Positions 25,083 through 32,456 of a stretch of DNA of 37,562 nt are shown in pieces. Source of the stretch: Bacteroidaceae bacterium (lineage in GTDB: Bacteria; Bacteroidota; Bacteroidia; Bacteroidales; Bacteroidaceae); assembly GCA_017649485.1 (NCBI GenBank), contig JAGCGS010000059.1:1-37562 (forward strand), read 5' to 3'. The translations under genes and the position numbers were made by a program. The notes below the pieces were generated by a model. The model was not told the origin of the DNA and searched no databases. It saw only the letters and a list, made by a program, of their open reading frames with translations. Numbering within the stretch: position 1 is the stretch's first letter; each line of letters opens with the position of its first letter.

Positions 25083-27648
25083 AAGGTAACTCAGCCACCC
25101 TTTTCTTATATATACCATACTTAACCTTCTCTACCACACCATCGGTGATAAAACGGTTGATGGCACGGGAAGCAGCTTGCTGTGAGCACCCGAAGCATTC
25201 TTCAAACTGCTGGGTCTTAAATTCATCAGGCAGCTTGCTGAAGCAGGTCTCATAGCGTGTGGTTCGATGCCTCACCACAAATTCCTTGTTCTGGTCTTCG
25301 TAGTAATTGACTGCCATCTCACCAAAGAAGAACCTCTGACATTGGTACTGTATCTCCATCACCAGGCGGCACAGGCGTTTGTCGATGTCATCCATCGGCA
25401 GGGTCTTGTGTTCCCGCCACTCGTCCCAATGGCGCATCAGGATGAACGGCAGACTGATACCTATTCCATAGTAGGGGATGCGTTTCAGTAGAGAGCGGTC
25501 GGCTCTGTCCTGATTGAACTGAGCTATCTCCAAACGGTTCGACTGCCAGTCGTAGGTCTCATCGTTCAGCGGTTCGATGGGGATTTCACCCTCTACCTTA
25601 TCCAGTCGGAAAGCCCACTCCCTCAACTTGTCATTGGCACTGAGATCCACCTGCTGGTGTCGCGCCGCATTACCAATGTCGGGCAACGGAATCACAGCCA
25701 GTCGGGTACTCATACCCGTACCGAAATTCCGCTGATTCACCCTGCGGTGCAGGGCATAGGGCGTGCCTGTGTAGATAAAGTTCCAGAACACGTTGAACAT
25801 GCCTGTCACACTCTCCTGATTGGCATACATCTGTCCGTCCTGCTCATTGTGGAACGCTTTCAACTCCAGCACCTCACGGTCTTTCCATTCGCCACCCTTG
25901 TTATTCTTGGTGACATTATCCAACTCAGAGTCGAAGCTGAACATGTGCAGGTTCAGCTCCCTGCCTTGCACCGTTTCCTTGGCAGCCAGCATGTGACGGA
26001 TGAACTCACCCGTAGCCGTGCGGGCAGGATGTACACGGATGCCCACTACGGGCTTTTTCAAGGCATCGCCCTTCTGAGCCTTGGTTGAGGTTGTACGTTC
26101 CGTGCGTCCCTCCTTGTAGCGATTCACCGCATCAATCAAGCCTTGATCCGACTGGATGACAGGGTCGAGAATCTTGAAGTAGAACTTCTCAATCACATTC
26201 TTTCCCGAGCCTGGGTCACCGATGATGAAGATACTGTAATTCAATCGTCTGATAATCTCAGGCTCATACCAGAAATGATACCACGCACGAGTCATCAGGG
26301 TGCCGAACATGGCACCGCTGGAGAACAGCACTGCAGGTTTTTTCTGGGGATGCAGGTTGATAAACAGCTCCCTCATACAGGGGAAGTAAGCCGAAAGCTC
26401 CTCCAGGTTCTCAGCCCAGGTGTCTAATGGCAACTGACTATAGATGCTCTCATCCAACTGGCAATTAGCCTTCTGCGGCTGACCATTCTCAACTGCGCCT
26501 GTTTTCTGCAAAGCCTCCTGCAGTTTCTCGGGTTTCCTCTCGTAGTAACGCCAACCCATTACCGAGCTAACCGTACCTTCCACATCTTCGCCCTCAGCAG
26601 ATAAGTCCTGTACCCAGGGCAGTTGCATCACCACCTGTGTAATCACCTTGGCATTCTTGCCTATCAGGTAGCGAAGGTGCGAAGCCAGCTCCACCAGCGT
26701 ATCATGCCGCTTGTTTTGCAGATCCTTGCCATCCAGCCATGCCTCGATGATTTTCAAGTAGGGCACACCATTATAGTTCAGAAGCGCCACTTGCTCAGCA
26801 TCCACCTGCTGGCTTTGCCCATCAGCCTGTGCAGCAGCACCACTGGATTGAGAAGCAGGCCGAGTAGGAGCACTATGACCAGCCCAGTACTCAGCATTAT
26901 ATCTCTTGCCAAATTCTTCATTCTCATAATTAATTAGTTTTTCTTCGTCAATAAAAATCACATCTTCGCGGGTGGTCATGAAAGCCCCCCTGCTCGCGTC
27001 CTTACAAGCCTCGTCGGGGTTCAGACCCAACTTAGCTGAGAAATCTTTCTGATTATCGATGAGGTTACCCACATTGACATCAGCCATGAACACCACTTTC
27101 AAGCCATGTCCAGAAGGTGTTACAAACACAAACAGTATTCTTGCCTTGTCCTCGTCAGACAGCTTGGCATAGGCTGCAGCCCACACTTCACGCGGGTTAC
27201 TCTCCACATGGTCGAAGTCGATGACACACAAGCCATTCAGCTTGCAATACTTCTGATTACGCCATGTGCCTAACCGTTGTGACTGACTGCTTGCCGACTC
27301 AGCGTAAGTGGCGATGAAGATAACGAAAGGCAACGATTTCTTCAGGTGGTCGCAATAGGCCTGCAACTTCTTCCCCAGGGGCAATCCCTTGAAAATGTCG
27401 CCTTTCGCCATGCCATTCTTCAACTTCTTCCGATTTCTCTCCTGAACCTGGCAGAAGTCTTGGTAGCCAGGGTCGTTAGCCCATTGTTCCTGTAGTGCGA
27501 CATCCGCTTGGATGGAGGGCATTGCCTCCCTCCATCTGCGGTGTTCGTTGGTTAAACGGCGCGTCTTCTCACAGTCTAAGAACTGACGGAGCAGTTGCCG
27601 TGTCACTGTTTCTGTTGGCTTAGTAAAGCACTGTTGAAAGCAAAACAT
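25081..27648 (-). CDS. VirE-type primase (BT4734-like) fused to DUF3987-like helicase
   Basis: 855 residues. The VirE N-terminal part ends in TWRNQKYCKLNGLCVIDFDH, whose D-x-D is typical of archaeo-eukaryotic primases; VFVTPSGHGLKVVFMADV supplies the sGhG loop and a later DASRGAFMTTREDVIFID matches the BT4734-like domain. From about residue 430 a DUF3987/VirE-like P-loop domain follows, with Walker A FIIGDPGSGKNVIEKFY near 480 and FSFDSELDNVTKNNKGGEW downstream. The C-terminus has a winged-helix-like segment (CFGCSQQAASRAINRFITDG). The combination suggests priming and unwinding for an integrated element. The start overlaps the upstream gene by 46 bases; ATG 27522 is an alternative, but upstream residues fit the family. 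Confidence 0.85.
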   Translation of the reverse strand: MFCFQQCFTKPTETVTRQLLRQFLDCEKTRRLTNEHRRWREAMPSIQADVALQEQWANDPGYQDFCQVQERNRKKLKNGMAKGDIFKGLPLGKKLQAYCDHLKKSLPFVIFIATYAESASSQSQRLGTWRNQKYCKLNGLCVIDFDHVESNPREVWAAAYAKLSDEDKARILFVFVTPSGHGLKVVFMADVNVGNLIDNQKDFSAKLGLNPDEACKDASRGAFMTTREDVIFIDEEKLINYENEEFGKRYNAEYWAGHSAPTRPASQSSGAAAQADGQSQQVDAEQVALLNYNGVPYLKIIEAWLDGKDLQNKRHDTLVELASHLRYLIGKNAKVITQVVMQLPWVQDLSAEGEDVEGTVSSVMGWRYYERKPEKLQEALQKTGAVENGQPQKANCQLDESIYSQLPLDTWAENLEELSAYFPCMRELFINLHPQKKPAVLFSSGAMFGTLMTRAWYHFWYEPEIIRRLNYSIFIIGDPGSGKNVIEKFYFKILDPVIQSDQGLIDAVNRYKEGRTERTTSTKAQKGDALKKPVVGIRVHPARTATGEFIRHMLAAKETVQGRELNLHMFSFDSELDNVTKNNKGGEWKDREVLELKAFHNEQDGQMYANQESVTGMFNVFWNFIYTGTPYALHRRVNQRNFGTGMSTRLAVIPLPDIGNAARHQQVDLSANDKLREWAFRLDKVEGEIPIEPLNDETYDWQSNRLEIAQFNQDRADRSLLKRIPYYGIGISLPFILMRHWDEWREHKTLPMDDIDKRLCRLVMEIQYQCQRFFFGEMAVNYYEDQNKEFVVRHRTTRYETCFSKLPDEFKTQQFEECFGCSQQAASRAINRFITDGVVEKVKYGIYKKRVAELP

Positions 27649-28070
27649 TTGTCGATTTCACTGGTTAGAGTGTACAGCTCCCTCCTTGTTTCTATCATTC
27701 CCCTTGCCTCGATGGTAAACCAGGCAGAGATCCTGCCCAGCTGAGCCTCAAAGCTCACCTTCACATGCTCCTTGTTCAGCAGGAACTCTCGCTCAGGCAG
27801 CTGTGGCTCCTGGATTTGAATGTCCTTTGTCAGCTTAGCCAGCTCCTGCTGGAAGAAAGCAGCCTTGTCTGCCACCTCCTCGGGGCATTTCAGTTCCACA
27901 CAAGTCAGTGGGTTCTTACCCGTGGTTTCATAGCGTTTGCTACGTCCCACCTTCTTTACATACTTCTGCGAAGGAGCACCCTCTGCCTGAGGGGTCACTT
28001 CAATGGAGTTATCGTCGAACACCCTGGTATTCGACTTGAAACTCTTCACACATTTCTTTTTCTCGCTCAT
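27603..28070 (-). CDS. Conserved-looking hypothetical protein of the primase cluster
   Basis: 155 residues, not recognised. The N-terminal 60 residues are basic and polar (SEKKKCVKSFKSNTRVFDDN, YVKKVGRSKRYETTGKNP). A helical middle (FFQQELAKLTKDIQIQEPQL) and a beta-like C-terminal part (HVKVSFEAQLGRISAWFTIE) follow. The 3' end overlaps the primase start by 46 bases and codon use is like its neighbours, so it is probably real. It may be a DNA-binding or accessory replication factor; no motif proves this. Confidence 0.65.
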   Translation of the reverse strand: MSEKKKCVKSFKSNTRVFDDNSIEVTPQAEGAPSQKYVKKVGRSKRYETTGKNPLTCVELKCPEEVADKAAFFQQELAKLTKDIQIQEPQLPEREFLLNKEHVKVSFEAQLGRISAWFTIEARGMIETRRELYTLTSEIDKCFAFNSALLSQQKQ

Positions 28071-28136
28071 ATTCTGTTTTTATGAAGCGTGTATCCCTTC
28101 CTTTATCTGATATCCTTTCAAAAATTCTCAATCGTC

Positions 28137-28430
28137 TTACTTTACGTTGATTTTATCAACATAAATCGTGGTAGCCTGCATCGCTTCGCCCGTTTGCTGC
28201 GAGTTCCACTCACGCACCACCATCGAGCACTGCACCCGGTATTCGCGGGAGAGGTCAAAACGTGGGCAAGTCACTGCCCTCTCACCGGTGATCTCACCCA
28301 AGAAGGTGTCGATACCGTCTGTCATCTTCAGGGTCACAGCATTGATAACTCTCTGCTCACCTGTCTTCTTGTCAATGTACTGGCGTGTAGCCAATGCACT
28401 CTGATTCAAAATTCTAACTGTATTCTCCAT
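28137..28430 (-). CDS. Small hypothetical protein, OB-fold-like
   Basis: 97 residues, unknown. It has the look of a compact beta-barrel: VRILNQSALATRQYIDKK, VINAVTLKMTDGIDTFLGEI, EYRVQCSMVVREWNSQQT, TTIYVDKINVK. The alternation of hydrophobic residues would suit a single-stranded-DNA-binding OB fold, attractive beside a primase-helicase, but this is a guess from pattern only. It is the first gene after an internal terminator and promoter. Confidence 0.65.
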   Translation of the reverse strand: MENTVRILNQSALATRQYIDKKTGEQRVINAVTLKMTDGIDTFLGEITGERAVTCPRFDLSREYRVQCSMVVREWNSQQTGEAMQATTIYVDKINVK

Positions 28431-28618
28431 AATTTAAAACCAAAATTTATAAATAAAAACATCTTCCTTTTTCCAACAAGTTCAAAATATAGTCCAGACC
28501 CTTTTTTTAGTCCAGACGAGATAGGTCTGCTGCTTTTTCTTGAAAGTAAATCCATCCCATTCCAAATTCTGTAGCAACATGTCAGAGAGCACCGTCGCTT
28601 TTCTCACTTGCGACAATG

Positions 28619-28626
28619 CAAAGGTA
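28619..28626 (-). promoter_or_regulatory. Probable internal promoter of the primase operon
   Basis: TACCTTTG on the minus strand lies directly after a strong terminator and about 190 bases before the 97-residue gene. The -33 element is not obvious. The leader (28431-28610) carries two copies of AGTCCAGAC (28493 and 28512) and nothing else recognisable. Confidence 0.5.
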
Positions 28627-28633
28627 TGGAGAA

Positions 28634-28663
28634 TAAAAAAGAAAAACCCCCCACGTGGGGGGT
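28634..28663 (-). terminator. Intrinsic terminator inside the primase cluster
   Basis: A perfect GC-rich palindrome ACCCCCCACGTGGGGGGT (28646-28663) is followed on the minus strand by a T-rich run (28646 down to 28634). It lies 36 bases after the stop at 28699. A related unit (CGTGGGGGGTACGG) repeats just upstream at 28667-28680. It separates the two small upstream genes from the primase genes. Confidence 0.8.
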
Positions 28664-28698
28664 ACGCGTGGGGGGTACGGGGTAGTGTTAACCTGTTG

Positions 28699-29160
28699 TT
28701 AGTCAGCGAATATTTCTTTCAGTAAATCTTGAAAAGCGAGTGACTGCATCTGGTCAAGTGCACAATTATAGTCTTTCCGCATGTTTTTGCGTTGCCATAA
28801 ATCTTCAAAATAGCTCCATTTGTAAGGGATATTTAGGCATTCTGCCATCTCGTTGGCTATGAGTGCTGCCTTTGTCCTTGAAACCAATGGCAGGCAGTGT
28901 TCATCCACCAAGCCAGCCTTTTGCAATCGCTCCCAGTAAAGCATAGCCTTGTCGGTTGCCAACGCTTCAGGCATTCCGCCTTTGTCTTTCTTAATATCCT
29001 TGGATGGTTCCACCTCCTGCTTTGCCGACAAATTGACGTTGGCACCAGGCATGGCAAAGACGCACCCACTGATGGGACCGGTGAACACCTGGCAGTTTTC
29101 GTTGGTCTGATGCACCGTAGGGTTATGCAACTCCAGTTTCCGTTCTAATTCCTGCTCCAT
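28699..29160 (-). CDS. Hypothetical protein with QVFTG motif (1)
   Basis: 153 residues from ATG 29160, which follows a strong Shine-Dalgarno (GGAGGAGGTAACG). Near residue 25 is NCQVFTGPISGCVFAMPGAN, related to a motif in the gene upstream. The rest is helical (ALATDKAMLYWERLQKAGLV, ALIANEMAECLNIPYKWSYF, CALDQMQSLAFQDLLKEIF). Function unknown. It overlaps the preceding gene's 3' end by 38 bases, which is why the ribosome-binding site falls within that gene. Confidence 0.7.
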   Translation of the reverse strand: MEQELERKLELHNPTVHQTNENCQVFTGPISGCVFAMPGANVNLSAKQEVEPSKDIKKDKGGMPEALATDKAMLYWERLQKAGLVDEHCLPLVSRTKAALIANEMAECLNIPYKWSYFEDLWQRKNMRKDYNCALDQMQSLAFQDLLKEIFAD

Positions 29161-29512
29161 CGTTACCTCCTCCCTGGTTGAATGTGGATTCCTGTATGTC
29201 GCCTGTAAACACCTGACTTTGGGTGTTCTGCATAGTAATATGCCTTGTGGCTTGTAGCCGGGCCACCTCCAGTGCCAACTCTTGTTTCTTCTCCTCCTCC
29301 ATCCTTCGTTGCTCGGCGAAAACGGCATATACCGCCTGTGCCGTTTCTGCCCAGCCTGGTGTAGAGTTCATTATCAGTGCCATGCCTTCGAAATCTGAAG
29401 TTGCTCTCTCCAAGCCAACCGCTTCTATTCTTTCTTTCACTCTGATCACAACCTCCTGTGTAATCCTCAGCTTTCTTCTCCTTACTTTGTTTGTTGTACC
29501 CATGTCTTTCAT
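29123..29512 (-). CDS. Hypothetical protein with QVFTG motif (2)
   Basis: 129 residues from ATG 29512 (ATG 29503 is possible). A basic N-terminus (TTNKVRRRKLRITQEVVIRV) and a central helix-rich part (FAEQRRMEEEKKQELALEVA, coiled-coil-like) are followed near residue 98 by SQVFTGDIQESTFNQGGGN. The shared motif with the next gene suggests the two products adopt a similar local beta structure or interact. Function unknown. Confidence 0.65.
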   Translation of the reverse strand: MKDMGTTNKVRRRKLRITQEVVIRVKERIEAVGLERATSDFEGMALIMNSTPGWAETAQAVYAVFAEQRRMEEEKKQELALEVARLQATRHITMQNTQSQVFTGDIQESTFNQGGGNDGAGIRTETGVA

Positions 29513-29807
29513 AGCTGGTGGGCTGTGGATTACCTAGATAATGTTTAAGATTTAATGGTTTGGGAGATTCTATGCCTCTCGGCTCACTCATCTCTGTGAG
29601 ACTCTCGATTGTAAGATAATCGAGAAGCCTGTATGCCAGACTACCTGTCATCGCACCTACCCCTGCAAATAGAGAAAACGGTGCAATAGTACCGAATGCT
29701 TTGGCTAATGCCGGCTTTCGGGTTTTTACACAGACCATGGCCTTAGCCAGACCATCGTCATAAAACACATTGGACCTAAGGTCGCAAAACCTATATTTTT
29801 TAATCAT
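29163..29807 (-). CDS. Doubtful reading frame; first third may be a real gene
   Basis: The frame is open for 214 codons. Residues 1-110 cover DNA with no other gene and look protein-like, including a hydrophobic span (TIAPFSLFAGVGAMTGSLAY). A promoter-like TACCTTTG lies 37 bases upstream. From about residue 105 the frame runs out of phase over the 129-residue gene and its composition (Arg/Gly-rich) is that of a shadow frame. Either a short gene was frameshifted near 29500, or this is a leader. Treat as low confidence. Confidence 0.3.
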   Translation of the reverse strand: MIKKYRFCDLRSNVFYDDGLAKAMVCVKTRKPALAKAFGTIAPFSLFAGVGAMTGSLAYRLLDYLTIESLTEMSEPRGIESPKPLNLKHYLGNPQPTSYERHGYNKQSKEKKAEDYTGGCDQSERKNRSGWLGESNFRFRRHGTDNELYTRLGRNGTGGICRFRRATKDGGGEETRVGTGGGPATSHKAYYYAEHPKSGVYRRHTGIHIQPGRR

Positions 29808-29843
29808 TCAAAACTCTTCATCCGTTAATGGGTGAATTGGTCG

Positions 29844-29851
29844 CAAAGGTA
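29844..29851 (-). promoter_or_regulatory. Probable promoter -7 box at the head of the primase cluster
   Basis: TACCTTTG on the minus strand, with no good -33 element, is placed where the cluster transcription would start. Confidence 0.5.
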
Positions 29852-29898
29852 ATTATAATTCATCTAATAATCCGCGGAAACCCCAAAAAGTTATTAAC

Positions 29899-30141
29899 AA
29901 GTTACAAACTTGCTGGGGATGCAAAAATGGCGGCAGACAGTATGGAGTTTAAGGATCGAGGCTCGTTCGGACGGACTTAAATAAATCGCTCACACTCGGC
30001 ACTTACTCACTTACTCACTCGTTCGGACGGATTTGTAATCCGTCCGCATCGAATATAAGGATTTTTAATCCGAAAAAATAATTTATCGCATTGCAAATGC
30101 TCATATTCAATACGTTCGGATTGCAAATCCGAACGAACAGG
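29899..30141. repeat. REP-like palindromes and 8-bp repeats between primase and R-M clusters
   Basis: A small palindrome CAAGTTACAAACTTG lies at 29898-29912. About 2.5 copies of ACTTACTC occupy 30001-30019. CGGACGGATT-tgt-AATCCGTCCG (30024-30046) and CGTTCGGATT-gca-AATCCGAACG (30113-30135) are perfect palindromes, and the segment 30018-30139 opens with CGTTCGGACGG and closes with CCGAACGAACAGG. A shorter version of this unit occurs at 37227-37290. No gene is seen in 29852-30276. Confidence 0.75.
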
Positions 30142-30187
30142 GGGCACAAATAAGAGAGAAATGCAGTAGGAAAAAGCTGCATCTATT

Positions 30188-30231
30188 AAACCCACTGACC
30201 TTCTGCATTGGCACTGAAAGTCAATGGGTTT
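30188..30231. terminator. Inverted repeat near the end of the R-M operon
   Basis: Arms AAACCCACTGAC (30188-30199) and GTCAATGGGTTT (30220-30231) pair with one mismatch, with a 20-base loop. It lies about 65 bases after the stop of the last R-M gene and could end its transcript; the T-rich side (ATCTGTTTTTG) is on the plus strand, so direction is unclear. Confidence 0.4.
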
Positions 30232-30276
30232 ATCTGTTTTTGTTTGTTGATATTGAAAAGGTGAATTAATACCTAT

Positions 30277-30294
30277 TTTGATATTATGCCATAT
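30277..30294. repeat. Left copy of the R-M island end repeat
   Basis: TTTGATATTATGCCATAT lies one base from the stop codon of the last R-M gene. The sequence at 36787-36812 is the same with eight extra bases (GCGAAATG) in the middle. Confidence 0.5.
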
Positions 30295-30295
30295 C

Positions 30296-31519
30296 TTATT
30301 TCATTGAAGTACTCAGTTGTACTTTATACTTCACTGGTTTCATCTTGATACCCATACCATCATCGAAAGGATTCTTGATTACCCATATCTTTGGGTGTGG
30401 TGTCAGGATTTCATAGACCACATAGATGTAATAGTCATTGCCATACTTCTTCGCAGTCTCATATTCATTCTCCGTGTAATAAAAGTCCATGTCGCCCACT
30501 TTTCTTTGGGTGGCTTTCACTTCTATATACCTTGGGGTTTTGTCTTTGTTCACAGACTGAATGTCAAAGCCAAAAGCATCGCTTTCGCGAGATACCCATT
30601 TGATAAGTTTCTTTGCTTTCGACTCTGAAATTGAGAGTTCTTTCATTAGTCTGCTCACTTCTGCCTGTATAACCACATATTCGCCTCTATCTCCAAGCTT
30701 CTTATACTTCTTCGCTTCCTTTTCATAATCTGGAGAAGGCTTGCCGGAGTGAGATTGGGTGTGCGGAGTGGACGTTCCATTTTTCAACTGCAAATCAACA
30801 AAGGAGAAAGATTGGAGTGTAGGGAATTCTATTTCTTCTTCGTCAGATACAACTGCCACGTCATCGCTTTTCAGTGGAGCTTTAGGATAATGAGACCACA
30901 AGAATACAGCAAACATATTGACGCTCCACTTTCGCATGTCTTTGTCTTTGTTTTTGAATTCAAGTAGTGCATCACGTTTGTAGAGCACGTCTGACTTCAT
31001 CAAATCAGCAGTATCAAGGTCAAGGGCTTTTAAATAATAGTCCAGATGGTCTTTTGAGAAGATGTTCAGATAATCTTCAGGATAGTAGGTGGACAGTATT
31101 TTGCCCTTCACCAAAGCATTTAGAGGGTTACTGATGATGTCGTCATAATCGTGGCGTTTACCTGCTTCCAACAACTCAATAATGGATGTTTTAATTGTCT
31201 GGAATGCATCTTTGTAGTTATCGCCAAAACGAGGGTCGTATTTGTAATCACCAATTTGAGGTGAGTACCAAATACCAAATTTAGAACTTGGCTGGCCTGT
31301 AATGCGCCCCAGTTTATCTAGTTTGCGTTCCAATTCATAGCAAAAACTTGTTTTACTTTGCCTTCCAATGACATAATCGTCTATCTTCATTGACGCAATT
31401 TTGGCTGGTGTGAACTTCTTGACAAAATCCTCTCTTGCCTTGTAGAGTGGTTTATATTCCTTCTCCAGAGCATGAAGTCTGAAAGTCTGCTTCGCTTCCT
31501 GTAATTCCTGATAGTTCAT
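30296..31519 (-). CDS. DUF3883 nuclease-like protein with restriction-type N-domain
   Basis: 407 residues. The N-terminal 200 residues (FTPAKIASMKIDDYVIGRQS, CYELERKLDKLGRITGQPSS, KFGIWYSP, ILSTYYPEDYLNIFSKDHLD) resemble the N-terminal domain found before McrB-type and other restriction ATPases and probably binds DNA. After a polar linker, GDRGEYVVIQAEVSRL (near 277) and TPRYIEVKATQRKVGDMDFY (near 328) form the DUF3883 domain; the E-V-K triad is a PD-(D/E)XK-type catalytic signature. It is the last gene of the R-M operon, starting 46 bases after the Mrr gene. A second DUF3883 protein lies three genes upstream and shares the RYIEVKAT core. Likely a restriction subunit. Confidence 0.8.
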   Translation of the reverse strand: MNYQELQEAKQTFRLHALEKEYKPLYKAREDFVKKFTPAKIASMKIDDYVIGRQSKTSFCYELERKLDKLGRITGQPSSKFGIWYSPQIGDYKYDPRFGDNYKDAFQTIKTSIIELLEAGKRHDYDDIISNPLNALVKGKILSTYYPEDYLNIFSKDHLDYYLKALDLDTADLMKSDVLYKRDALLEFKNKDKDMRKWSVNMFAVFLWSHYPKAPLKSDDVAVVSDEEEIEFPTLQSFSFVDLQLKNGTSTPHTQSHSGKPSPDYEKEAKKYKKLGDRGEYVVIQAEVSRLMKELSISESKAKKLIKWVSRESDAFGFDIQSVNKDKTPRYIEVKATQRKVGDMDFYYTENEYETAKKYGNDYYIYVVYEILTPHPKIWVIKNPFDDGMGIKMKPVKYKVQLSTSMK

Positions 31520-31565
31520 AGGGCGTTAGTTCTTTTGTTTTCAATTTTGATGAGAGGATTAGCGC

Positions 31566-32453
31566 CTATTCTTCAAAGAAATCCTTGTCAATTCGTTTGA
31601 CTTCATAAATATATTCAGTCGTTACACCAACATTATATTGAATCATCAAATTGGTTAACTGCTTTCCATCTATCTTGGCAATTTTCTTTGATGATTTATA
31701 ATCCAATGCTTCCTTGGTGAAACTAGAGGTGGTGATGAAAACCCCCTTATTGACACCAGCACCATCTAAAGCACCGACAAACCCCTGCATCAATGGCCTT
31801 CCGACCTTGTTATCTGGTTTATATCTTTTAGCCTGGATATGAATAATATCTAATCCAAGTTTATCTTCATTGATGATACCATCTATACCTTCATCACCTG
31901 TTCTTTGGGTTATAACTCCCTTACCATAGCCCATCTTCTCAAGCAACTTTAATACAAGGTTTTCAAAGAATGTCGGTGATTGTTCAAGAATAGTAGCAAG
32001 CAATTCTTCTGCCAAATCATTGTTGATGGCATTATATGCTTTTTCCAAAGATTCTGTTGGGGTTAATTCCTTTTCTGGTTCAGGTGTGCCTTCAATACAA
32101 GGGGGAGTATCCATTCCTGTACTCGTTGCATAAGCTGCAAATTCGGGATATTGCATCAAATCGCTTTTGTATAATGAAGTGTGACTAGCAAGGTAGTCCT
32201 TACCTCTTTGAGTTATAGCATAAGTTCCCCTTTGGGGAATCTCTATGAACAATGCCCTTCTAAAGTACTGCCTACACCATCCAATTCTATCAGAAAGTTG
32301 GTTGGTTTTACCACCTTTAGTCATAGTGGCACAATCATCTGCTGTTAGGTTGAAGTGATCAACCATCTTAGTTCTCATCTCCTTTGTTGTAAGGTTGCCA
32401 TCTTTCAAGAATGAAAGAAATGGATATAAGAATTCTTCAAATTGTGGTATCAT
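31566..32453 (-). CDS. Mrr-family restriction endonuclease
   Basis: 295 residues. The N-terminal winged-helix Mrr_N domain (EEFLYPFLSFLKDGNLTTKE, then WCRQYFRRALFIEIPQRGTY and ITQRGKDYL) is followed by the Mrr_cat domain: FFENLVLKLLEKMGYGKGVI, GDEGIDGIINED near 186 and IIHIQAKRYK near 205, which give the D...QxK active site, then GVFITTSSFTKEALDY. Mrr cuts methylated DNA as a type IV enzyme, but homologues also serve as the nuclease of type II systems paired with a methyltransferase. It starts 4 bases after the upstream methyltransferase stop, so it is probably that enzyme's partner. All active-site residues appear present. Confidence 0.9.
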   Translation of the reverse strand: MIPQFEEFLYPFLSFLKDGNLTTKEMRTKMVDHFNLTADDCATMTKGGKTNQLSDRIGWCRQYFRRALFIEIPQRGTYAITQRGKDYLASHTSLYKSDLMQYPEFAAYATSTGMDTPPCIEGTPEPEKELTPTESLEKAYNAINNDLAEELLATILEQSPTFFENLVLKLLEKMGYGKGVITQRTGDEGIDGIINEDKLGLDIIHIQAKRYKPDNKVGRPLMQGFVGALDGAGVNKGVFITTSSFTKEALDYKSSKKIAKIDGKQLTNLMIQYNVGVTTEYIYEVKRIDKDFFEE

Positions 32454-32456
32454 ATC

